NCBI GenBank assembly: GCA_022509205.1
Contig: JAFLTR010000007.1
Location: 1 to 62,021 of the forward strand
Direction of reading: 5' to 3'
DNA: 62,021 nucleotides
From: Muribaculaceae bacterium
GTDB lineage: Bacteria; Bacteroidota; Bacteroidia; Bacteroidales; Muribaculaceae
Numbering within the stretch: the stretch's first letter is position 1; each line of letters starts with the position of its first letter. Shown piece by piece: positions 27,090 to 34,637 of the stretch. The notes beneath the pieces were generated by a model. That model was not told where the DNA came from. It made no database searches and worked only from the letters and a program-made list of their open reading frames with translations. Both the position numbers and the translations under genes were made by a program.

Positions 27090-27115
27090 ATTATAAACAT
27101 TATAAACATTTATAC
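27090..27115 (+). repeat. 9-nt ATTATAAAC repeats
   Basis: ATTATAAAC twice in perfect tandem (27090-27098 and 27099-27107), followed by a degenerate ATTTATAC. It lies about 200 nt upstream of the TonB receptor promoter and could be a protein-binding array. Confidence 0.4.
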
Positions 27116-27315
27116 AATAACCCGGATCTATTAATTTTGGAGTACTTCATTTGGACGAGAAAAAAAATCTCTTGGGCAAGTTATATATCATATCTTTATT
27201 TTTTCGTCCGGTTCATAGGGTAATTTTTTAGAAGAATTAGAGAGGTAGGAATCGAAGAGGAAGGAATTCTGATTTTAACAGAAATTAAATTCCTTTTGTT
27301 AAAATGAAGGATTAC

Positions 27316-27346
27316 TTTGCGGGAATGTAAAAAAGGTTTAACTTTG
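27316..27346 (+). promoter_or_regulatory. Promoter of the TonB receptor operon
   Basis: TTTG (27316-27319), 19 nt, TAACTTTG (27339-27346), an exact Bacteroidetes-type match. The start near 27353 gives a leader of about 128 nt with hairpins GGCAG-CATC-CTGCC and AATTTCGGA/TCCGAATT. Confidence 0.75.
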
Positions 27347-27480
27347 CAAAAGCATAGAAGTATCTTGGAAAACACGAAATGAGGGGCAGCATCCTGCCTT
27401 ACAATCTACAAATTTCGGAATCAAATCCGAATTACAAGGTCTAAAACAACATAAACATATTTTCAACTAAAACCCTTATT

Positions 27481-30255
27481 ATGAAGAGATTGTTTCTCGT
27501 AGCCCTGGTGCTCATAGGAATGGTTGGCTTCGCATTTGCGCAACCAAAAACCATGACTTGCCGGGGAACTGTTATTGACGAACAGGGAGAACCGGTAGTA
27601 GGCGCCACCGTACAGGCAACAGGTACTACCATCGCTATCCCTACAGACATCGACGGCAAATTCAGTCTGAAGGTGCCGGCTGACACAAAAAACATTCAGA
27701 TTAGCTATGTAGGTTACAAGACCAAGATCTTGAGGGCTGAACCGGAGATGGGAGAAATCCGTCTTGAGCCGGATTCCAAAATGCTTCAAGACGTAGTTGT
27801 GACTTCATCAATCGCAAAGACCCGTGAGACACCTGTGGCCATTTCTGAGATCACGGCCCAGGAGATAGAAGTGAAGCTTGGCGACAAGGAATTGCCTGAA
27901 CTTCTTAACACCACTCCGGGCGTTTGGGCCACTCCGGAAGGTGGCGGCCATGGTGACGCTAAAATCAACATGCGTGGTTTCAAGGCTCCGAACGTAGCTG
28001 TGCTTATCAACGGTATCCCGATGAACGATATGGAGTGGGGTGGTATCTACTGGTCCAACTTCGGTCACCTGCCCAACGTGACATCCAATGTGCAGACACA
28101 GCGCGGACTCGGTGCTGCCATTATCTCCACACCGTCAATCGGTGGTACGATCGCTTATACCACCAAAGGTCTTGACGCCAAGAAAGGTGGATCATTGTGG
28201 TATGGCACAGGCAACGACGGTCTGAACAATATCGGTATGACTCTTTCCACCGGCCTTATGAAAAACGGCTGGGCCATCACATTGATGGGCGGTCGCCGCT
28301 GGGCAAACGGTTATATCCAGGGAACACAATATGATGAATGGAGCTGGTTTGTGAACGTCACCAAGAAAATCGGCGACAAGAACCAGATAGCCCTTACGGC
28401 TTTCGGTGCTCCGCAATGGCACAACCAGCGTTCAAGCGCTTCCCTTATGATCAATGAGTGGCAGAATGTAGCCAACTTCATGGGGACTGAATCACCTTAC
28501 CGCTACAACCCGATCTTCGGTTATGACAATGAGGGACAACAGCGTACATCGGCCCGCAACCAGTTCCATAAACCGATTATCTCACTCAACCACATCTGGC
28601 AGATCAACGCCTATTCATCCCTTTCTACCGCACTTTACGTTTCATTGGCAAACGGTTACGGATATTCAGGCCAGGGTCGTCCGATCGACATTTCAAGCCC
28701 GAGCGGCACAAACTGGCGTACAGGATGGTATGGCACCGACGGCTACGGTAATCTCAACTGGGAATACCAGGGTATCTCAACCCGTCGCCCAGACGGAACA
28801 TTCGACTACGGTTCTATCCAGGATATGAATGCCGCAAGCGCCACGGGTTCAAATATGGTGATGGCTTCATCCAACAACGACCACCAATGGTATGGACTTA
28901 TCTCCACTTATAAGAACGAGATACTTCCTAACCGTCTTTCAATAACAGCCGGTATCGACATGCGTTATTATATCGGCCACCACTACAATAAGATCATCGA
29001 CCTCTACAGCGGCGAATACTTTATCGACGACTCAAGCCGCGGCGGTTCAAGCATGATGGCACAGAACAATTCGATGGCCGGTAACCAGCAATGGATCTAC
29101 CAGAAATTGGGCGTAGGCGATATAGTCTACAGAAACTATTACGGTTATGCCAACCAGGAAGGTATCTACGGCCAGGCTGAGGGAAAATATCTCGAAGGCC
29201 GCATCACAACTGTGATTGCCGGTTCGCTTAACGTAACGACCTATCAGAGAAAAGACCTCTTCTATTATGACGCCGACAAGGCTTGGTCGGCCAAGAAGAG
29301 CTATCTTGGCGGAACAATCAAGGGTGGTATCAACTGGAATATCGACCGCCACAACAATATATTCGCCAACGGAGGATACATCTCCAAGGCTCCGTTCTTC
29401 TCCAACGGTGTGTTCGTTTCTTCCGACGTGAGCAACGCCATCAACCCCAAATCATTCAACGAGAAGATTGGTTCGGCAGAAATCGGCTACAGCTTCCACT
29501 CTCCGAAGTTTACCATGACCCTCAACGGTTACTACACCGTATGGATGGACCAGACCAACCGCAACACCCAGCGTTCAGTCTACATCAACCGAGGTCCGAA
29601 TGCCGGCGAACGTTACACTGTAAACCTTGAAAACGTACAGGCCAACCACATGGGTGTGGAAATGAACTTTACATATATCCCGACCAACTGGTTTGAGCTC
29701 AACGGAATGATATCCTGGGGTGACTGGAAATGGGGCAACAACGTGCTCGGCTATTTCTACAACAGCCAGGGTGCGCCGCTTGCCGACCTCGAAGGTAACG
29801 TGGCCCCGGAAATGTTTGGCAAAGACCATATATGGGTAAGGGTTAAACAGAAAGGAGTACACATCGGCGGTTCTGCACAGACCACAGGTATGCTCGGCGT
29901 AACTTTCCGTCCGTTCAAGGGCTTCCGCATCGGCGCCGACTGGTTGCTCAATGCCCGCAACTATTCGGATTATTCACTAACAAGTTCGGCACTCAGCAGC
30001 AGCGTCAACAGCACTATCACAGTTGAAGAACCATGGGAGATCCCGTTTGGCAACGAGCTTAATTTCAACGTAAGCTATAACTTCAAGATCGGAGGAATCT
30101 ATGCCACAGTATATGGCAATGTCAACAATGTGCTCAACAACAACTACATCAAAGACGCCAACACAAATTATTATGAAAAGGGAGACTGGACCAACGCATG
30201 GGGTTATTACTCATTCGGAAGGACTTTCTCAGTTCGTCTTAAACTCAGTTTCTAA
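27481..30255 (+). CDS. TonB-dependent outer membrane receptor
   Basis: 924 residues with a clear signal peptide (MVGFAFAQP). The first ~85 mature residues are a carboxypeptidase-regulatory-like domain (GTVIDEQGEPVVGATVQATG, DGKFSLKVP, ISYVGYKT). The plug follows (VVVTSSIAKTRETPVAIS, LPELLNTTPGVWATPEGG, INMRGFKAPNVAVLINGIPM). The rest is a 22-strand barrel ending in FSVRLKLSF. It is shorter than typical SusC proteins, and no SusD is next to it; instead a multi-OB-fold lipoprotein follows after 31 nt. It should import a bound ligand with energy from TonB. The ligand is not evident from sequence; the divergent nuclease gene suggests nucleic-acid fragments as one hypothesis. Confidence 0.88.
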   Translation: MKRLFLVALVLIGMVGFAFAQPKTMTCRGTVIDEQGEPVVGATVQATGTTIAIPTDIDGKFSLKVPADTKNIQISYVGYKTKILRAEPEMGEIRLEPDSKMLQDVVVTSSIAKTRETPVAISEITAQEIEVKLGDKELPELLNTTPGVWATPEGGGHGDAKINMRGFKAPNVAVLINGIPMNDMEWGGIYWSNFGHLPNVTSNVQTQRGLGAAIISTPSIGGTIAYTTKGLDAKKGGSLWYGTGNDGLNNIGMTLSTGLMKNGWAITLMGGRRWANGYIQGTQYDEWSWFVNVTKKIGDKNQIALTAFGAPQWHNQRSSASLMINEWQNVANFMGTESPYRYNPIFGYDNEGQQRTSARNQFHKPIISLNHIWQINAYSSLSTALYVSLANGYGYSGQGRPIDISSPSGTNWRTGWYGTDGYGNLNWEYQGISTRRPDGTFDYGSIQDMNAASATGSNMVMASSNNDHQWYGLISTYKNEILPNRLSITAGIDMRYYIGHHYNKIIDLYSGEYFIDDSSRGGSSMMAQNNSMAGNQQWIYQKLGVGDIVYRNYYGYANQEGIYGQAEGKYLEGRITTVIAGSLNVTTYQRKDLFYYDADKAWSAKKSYLGGTIKGGINWNIDRHNNIFANGGYISKAPFFSNGVFVSSDVSNAINPKSFNEKIGSAEIGYSFHSPKFTMTLNGYYTVWMDQTNRNTQRSVYINRGPNAGERYTVNLENVQANHMGVEMNFTYIPTNWFELNGMISWGDWKWGNNVLGYFYNSQGAPLADLEGNVAPEMFGKDHIWVRVKQKGVHIGGSAQTTGMLGVTFRPFKGFRIGADWLLNARNYSDYSLTSSALSSSVNSTITVEEPWEIPFGNELNFNVSYNFKIGGIYATVYGNVNNVLNNNYIKDANTNYYEKGDWTNAWGYYSFGRTFSVRLKLSF

Positions 30256-30286
30256 CCTTTCCTGATAAAAATAAAAGAATCAAGAT

Positions 30287-33091
30287 ATGAAAATTAGATA
30301 TATAAAATCGTTGGCATTCGTGGGAGTTGCGCTACTTGCAGCGAGCTGTACCGACAATTCCTGGAACAACACCTTCCTGGATGGATTCGAGGGAGAACCC
30401 ACTTATGACAACTCGGTGACAGTGAGCTATACACTGAGCACCACCGACTATGAAACCATCGGCAAGACCCTCTACGATATGGCTGTGACCGATGAGGAGA
30501 AGGCGGCAGCAAACGGCATCCGCAACAACCATTATTTCGATCAGAACAGTGTGTATCCCGCACAGGTTGCTGTGCCCTATTTCCTGAACCAGAACCAGAC
30601 AGATTTCTATATCTATAATGATGGTTCAACAGTGGAGGTGAATCTGCAGCAGGCCGAGACTCCGGCAGAGATTACAGCAGTCAACGCCGCACCCCGTATG
30701 GTGATGGCCACAGCCCCTGCAGCCGGCACAATACCGAGCACTCTTCTGAATGCTTATCCGGAAGCAGAGGCAGGTGATCTGGCAATAGTTTCCTACCCCG
30801 GAGCTGCAACACAGTCTGTGGCTCCTCAGGCAGTAGCGATGGCTAAAAAGGCGGCAACAAGAGCCGGAGTTGATTTGACCTCCAACATCAAGAATCTTTC
30901 CGAAGGTGCGGCCCTTACTGCTACTGCAGTCGTTACCGCTCAATGCGGAAGAGGACTTATCCTGACCGACAATGCAGGTTCGATATTCTATTACAACAAC
31001 AATGTTGACCTTGCCACTTATCCTATCGGTACGATAGTGAATGTGTCGGGTTCAGTTGCAGTATATGGTGGTTTCCAGTTGACAAATACGGCCACTCTCT
31101 CAGTAGTTGGTTCTGAAACTTACACTTATCCGACCCCGACCACTTACACCGCATCCATGATTAGCGCCGCTATTACAGCCAATGCTGCCAACACAGCACA
31201 GTATGTAAGTTTTGAGGGCACGCTCAATATTAATGGAAACTATTATAACATCGACATTCCGGGCGTGGAAAATGGTCAGGGAAGTCTTTACACACCTACC
31301 GATGAACTTAAAGCATTGCTTGAAACCGGTAAAACTTACACTTTCACAGGTTACTTCACCGGCATCACCAGCGGAAAATATTTCTATATGGTATTGACAT
31401 CCGTTAATGGTAACTCAGGCAACACGGGTGGTGGAAACACCGGCGGAAGTACCGGAGGTGACAATACAGGCGGAAGTACCGGTGGACAGACCTATTGGTC
31501 GGTGCCTTACGCTCTGGCACAGATGGAAGGTGGTTATGAGGGCGATGCAATAGTAGCCGGATATATCACCGAAATCAGTGAGATATCTACCTCTTACGGT
31601 AATGCAACTTATTTCATTGGTGAAACTCCTACAGCCACTGAAACTCTTGAAGTCTACAGAGGTTATGGTCTGAACGGAGAAAAATTCACAAGCGAGAACG
31701 ATATAAAGGTAGGAGACCTTGTATTGGTATCCGGAAAACTTGTAAACTACAACGGTACTCTGGAATTCACCACCGGCAGCCAGATTCTCAGTATCAATGA
31801 TGAGAATGTATCGGCAGGCGGTTCAACAGGTGGAGGAGCTTCCGGCGACTATTGGTCGGTAGCCTATGCTCTGGCTCAGATGGCCGGTGGCTTTGAGGGT
31901 GAAGCAATCGTAGAAGGTTACATCACTTCAATCGATGATATGTCGACTTCCTACGGAAACGCTACCTACCATATCGGCGACACAGCAAATGCCACTGAGA
32001 CTCTTGAGGTCTACAGAGGTTATGGTCTGAACGGAGAAAAATTCGTCACAGGCGATGAAATCAAGGTGGGCGACAAAGTAGTGGTGTCAGGAAAACTTGT
32101 CAACTACAACGGCACCTATGAATTCACTACCGGAAGCAAGATTTTGAGCATCAATGGCTCGGGCACTCCGAGTGCTCCCACATTGAATGAAGCCACAGCC
32201 ATCAATGAAGTGTATATGTTCAATGGCACAGAATGGGCTTTAGCAGAAGATATCGTAGCTATGGACGGTGTGGATTATACAGCTCTGGGTCTCACAGCCA
32301 ACAAACTTACCGATCCGGCTGTGTATCTCCCCATCTATTTGAAAAACACATATCCCTACGCCTCAGCCGGCACAGAGATGTATGTGGCCTATAATGTAGG
32401 TAATGTGTCGAGCAGTTGCGCCCTTATGGAATATGACGGTGCCAACTGGAGTTATGTCGACAACTTTATCCAGGATAAGGTGGCAGCCTTCACCAAGTCC
32501 GGTGGTTCTTACTCTTTCAGGAAGTATATCGGTGAGGAAGTATTCACTATCTATGAGGGTGATAAAATAGCTCTCAACTGCAGCTATCTTATCGTGTATG
32601 GCGGTGTATGTATGGAACCTGTTCCGACCGGAAAGACCTATGGTTATCCGGGAGAAACACCGGTGACAATCACTGACGGCTCGATCGTGATGCCAAACGG
32701 TGACAATGCCTTTACGTTCACCACAACCACCGAATATAACGGCAATACCTACACCACACCGGAAGGATATTTCCTCATCCAGGATTCCAACGGTAGATAT
32801 ATGTATCTGCAGGGCACCTATTCAAGCTTCAATGTAAGAAGCAACAATGCTTACATCGAGAGCGACGGATCTATCTCAGTGGGTTATCTCTTCAAGGCTA
32901 CCAAAGAGGAAGACGGCACATGGAGAATCGTCAATGAACAGGACATCACCCGTACACTCTATTACTCGGATGGAAATGCTGACTTCGCAGCCTACACCAC
33001 CGAACAGCTTGACAGATATGTGGGACGTCTGCCTTACCTCTATATCTCGGAGACCAGTACTCCGGTGGCTGATGACACAACGGGAGAATAA
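30287..33091 (+). CDS. Surface lipoprotein with tandem OB-fold-like domains
   Basis: 934 residues; signal FVGVALLAASCTDN with lipobox AASC. After an N-terminal region it has OB-fold-like modules: one or two divergent ones at about residues 200-375 (GTIVNVSGSVAVYGGFQL, TYTFTGYFTGITSGKYF), a Gly/Thr/Asn linker, then two near-identical modules (31493-31799 and 31850-32156) with YWSV-YALAQM, GYIT, SYGNATY and VSGKLVNYNGT, of the DUF6359 / OB-fold kind. The C-terminal part has a segment starting YFLIQDSNGRYMYLQG that is frequent in Bacteroidales secreted nuclease-associated proteins. It sits where a SusD would be, just after a TonB receptor, so it probably presents ligand to the receptor. OB folds often bind nucleic acids or oligosaccharides. 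Confidence 0.7.
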   Translation: MKIRYIKSLAFVGVALLAASCTDNSWNNTFLDGFEGEPTYDNSVTVSYTLSTTDYETIGKTLYDMAVTDEEKAAANGIRNNHYFDQNSVYPAQVAVPYFLNQNQTDFYIYNDGSTVEVNLQQAETPAEITAVNAAPRMVMATAPAAGTIPSTLLNAYPEAEAGDLAIVSYPGAATQSVAPQAVAMAKKAATRAGVDLTSNIKNLSEGAALTATAVVTAQCGRGLILTDNAGSIFYYNNNVDLATYPIGTIVNVSGSVAVYGGFQLTNTATLSVVGSETYTYPTPTTYTASMISAAITANAANTAQYVSFEGTLNINGNYYNIDIPGVENGQGSLYTPTDELKALLETGKTYTFTGYFTGITSGKYFYMVLTSVNGNSGNTGGGNTGGSTGGDNTGGSTGGQTYWSVPYALAQMEGGYEGDAIVAGYITEISEISTSYGNATYFIGETPTATETLEVYRGYGLNGEKFTSENDIKVGDLVLVSGKLVNYNGTLEFTTGSQILSINDENVSAGGSTGGGASGDYWSVAYALAQMAGGFEGEAIVEGYITSIDDMSTSYGNATYHIGDTANATETLEVYRGYGLNGEKFVTGDEIKVGDKVVVSGKLVNYNGTYEFTTGSKILSINGSGTPSAPTLNEATAINEVYMFNGTEWALAEDIVAMDGVDYTALGLTANKLTDPAVYLPIYLKNTYPYASAGTEMYVAYNVGNVSSSCALMEYDGANWSYVDNFIQDKVAAFTKSGGSYSFRKYIGEEVFTIYEGDKIALNCSYLIVYGGVCMEPVPTGKTYGYPGETPVTITDGSIVMPNGDNAFTFTTTTEYNGNTYTTPEGYFLIQDSNGRYMYLQGTYSSFNVRSNNAYIESDGSISVGYLFKATKEEDGTWRIVNEQDITRTLYYSDGNADFAAYTTEQLDRYVGRLPYLYISETSTPVADDTTGE
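31493..32156 (+). repeat. Coding duplication: two OB-fold-like units
   Basis: Units at 31493-31799 and 31850-32156 repeat with a 357-bp period. A ~45-nt stretch in each (ending in the codons for GLNGEKF) differs at a single base, which points to a recent duplication or gene conversion. Confidence 0.8.
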
Positions 33092-33127
33092 TCAATTGCA
33101 GATTGATAACTCTATTTGTTAATGAAA

Positions 33128-33156
33128 AGGGCGTCGGACAACGACGCTCTTTTTTT
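33128..33156 (+). terminator. Intrinsic terminator of the TonB receptor operon
   Basis: AGGGCGTCG (33128-33136), loop GACAA, CGACGCTCT (33142-33150), 9 bp with one G-U, followed by TTTTTT. Confidence 0.88.
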
Positions 33157-33274
33157 GACGTTTAAGAGATTCATTTTGCTTGCGAGCTTATACTATCGAG
33201 CTTAAAATTATCGGGATTGAACTATTAAGCTTCGCGGTGTGTTTAATAGAAAACTTCAAGACAGAGAAAAGGCT

Positions 33275-33784
33275 ATGAAAAGGATATATCAAATCATATT
33301 GTCGTCGACATTGCTTTTAAGTTGTGGCGGCTTTCTCGTTTCATGCAGTGACGACACAGAGAATGAAATCGAAAATACAGTCACTATAGATTCACTGCCG
33401 GCAGCGGCAAGGCAATTTCTAAATAAATATTTTGAGGGAGAAAAGATTTCTAAGATTGAAGAGGAGATCGACGGCAATGTCACTGTCTATGTGGTGAATC
33501 TTGAAAACGGTTTTGAGGTTGTGTTTAATTCAGAGGGAGAATGGACCCAAGTTGTGGCACCCGACTATAAGACAGTGCCTTCGGGAATCATCCCGGAAAC
33601 AGTGACCGGAGCTTTGAGTGCAAACAACTACTCAAGCTACGGAATAAAGCAGATAAACACCACCGGCGAGGGCTGGAAAGTGGAATTGAGCAATAATCTC
33701 AATAATGAACCCGGAGGAGCGGGCATTGATATATGGATCAACCAATCGGGAGAGATTACGAATGTCTCGCAGGAAGATGTCTAA
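33275..33784 (+). CDS. PepSY-like lipoprotein
   Basis: 169 residues from the ATG at 33275; an upstream in-frame GTG at 33239 would place basic residues oddly before the signal and is rejected. Signal ILSSTLLLSCGGFLVSCSDD has two possible lipobox cysteines (LLSC and LVSC); the second, followed by SDD, fits better. The mature part has two repeats of the PepSY-like fold (DSLPAAARQFLNKYF with KISKIEEE, then VTGALSANNYSSYGIKQI). Such small periplasmic or surface proteins are common in Bacteroidales; some are thought to bind or inhibit enzymes, but function here is unknown. The upstream region has CGAGCTTA twice (33183 and 33197). Confidence 0.72.
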   Translation: MKRIYQIILSSTLLLSCGGFLVSCSDDTENEIENTVTIDSLPAAARQFLNKYFEGEKISKIEEEIDGNVTVYVVNLENGFEVVFNSEGEWTQVVAPDYKTVPSGIIPETVTGALSANNYSSYGIKQINTTGEGWKVELSNNLNNEPGGAGIDIWINQSGEITNVSQEDV

Positions 33785-33906
33785 AATATTGAAATCCGGA
33801 TATGTTAGAATCAGGACGATGGATTTTAATTAAATAGACAGAAAGATTATTTCACGGGATTAAAATTAAGAAGAAAAATAAGTGTTCCAATTAAATCGGT
33901 AAAAAT

Positions 33907-34488
33907 ATGGAAAGAAATGATTTGTTTTACAGGGCTACAAAATTCTGGTGGATCCCGATGATTGTGGGACTGGTGTTCATAGGTTTCGGGGTATGGTGTC
34001 TGTGTAATCCGGGCCCCTCACTGACCATTATGGCTTATATATTTGCCGGAGCCTTGGGGGCAGTCGGGATTGTGAACTTAATATACGGATTTGCGAACAC
34101 AAGAAATAATCATGGATGGGGATGGTCTGTTGCCTGTGGCATAATTGAAATATTATGTTCCGTCTGGTTATTCTTCCTTCCCGGTAGTTCTTTGGTTACA
34201 GCTTTTATCTTCTGTGCCGGACTCTATATAATATTTGTGGCCGTGAATGCCATATCGGAATCCTTTGTGATGTATAATTATTCCACCTTCTGGAGCATCT
34301 GGCTGTTTCTTCTGTTGTTGTGTAGCGTGGTGTGCTCCTGCATCTTCCTTGCCGGTCCGATAGTAGGCACTTTGGCAGTGTGGTTATATATAGGTATTTC
34401 CTTCATCACTTACGGAGTTTCGAGAGTGATATTCTCTATAAGAATAAATCAGATCAACAATCGATTCAATCAGGAAGACCCTGAATAG
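33907..34488 (+). CDS. DUF308 / HdeD-like membrane protein
   Basis: 193 residues with about six hydrophobic segments, e.g. WIPMIVGLVFIGFGVWCL, IMAYIFAGALGAVGIVNLIY, and a repeat of the pattern in the second half, as in HdeD/DUF308 inner-membrane proteins. A short charged tail (NRFNQEDPE) ends it. E. coli HdeD contributes to acid resistance; for this homologue no function is established. It is flanked by 100-150 nt gaps and is probably a single gene. Confidence 0.75.
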   Translation: MERNDLFYRATKFWWIPMIVGLVFIGFGVWCLCNPGPSLTIMAYIFAGALGAVGIVNLIYGFANTRNNHGWGWSVACGIIEILCSVWLFFLPGSSLVTAFIFCAGLYIIFVAVNAISESFVMYNYSTFWSIWLFLLLLCSVVCSCIFLAGPIVGTLAVWLYIGISFITYGVSRVIFSIRINQINNRFNQEDPE

Positions 34489-34533
34489 AGAAGAGGGGTC
34501 GTAATTGTTCTTTTTGGGACATTTGTGTGCGAT

Positions 34534-34555
34534 ATAGGGCAAAATTTTGCCCTAT
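34534..34555. promoter_or_regulatory. 22-bp perfect palindrome before the DUF4493 operon
   Basis: ATAGGGCAAAATTTTGCCCTAT reads the same on both strands. It lies 45 nt after the DUF308 gene and 82 nt before the first DUF4493 gene. With no loop bases and no following T-run it fits a dimeric regulator site better than a terminator, though a terminator role for the DUF308 gene cannot be excluded. Confidence 0.5.
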
Positions 34556-34637
34556 TATTGGTTTATTTGTAATTTTACGGCCGATATAAGGCTCCGTGAA
34601 GGAGCGAAAGTAGAATTAGCAAACTATACCAAGCATA

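Larger units (their letters stand above)
26877..27480. other. Divergent intergenic region between nuclease and TonB receptor genes
   Basis: 604 nt without a gene. From left: two 15-nt TAGATTTAAGTTAGA copies (26878-26892 and 26894-26908) in the nuclease leader; a -7-like TAATTTTG on the minus strand (26937-26930) with no clear -33 partner; ATTATAAAC repeats at 27090-27115; a long-loop inverted repeat GGACGA/TCGTCC (27153-27158 and 27204-27209); the receptor promoter at 27316-27346; and two leader hairpins (27385-27398, and 27411-27433 with one bulge). The density of small elements suggests tight regulation. Confidence 0.55.

Noticed and set aside
27350-27480. Riboswitch such as TPP in the TonB receptor leader
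   Set aside because: The hairpins do not show the conserved bases of any riboswitch I know; no TPP or cobalamin box core was found.
27481-33091. Classical SusC/SusD pair
   Set aside because: The receptor is shorter than SusC and the second protein has OB-fold-like repeats and none of the helical SusD features.
34580-34610. Hairpin GCTCC-GTGAA-GGAGC as a terminator
   Set aside because: The stem is only 5 bp and has no T-run.
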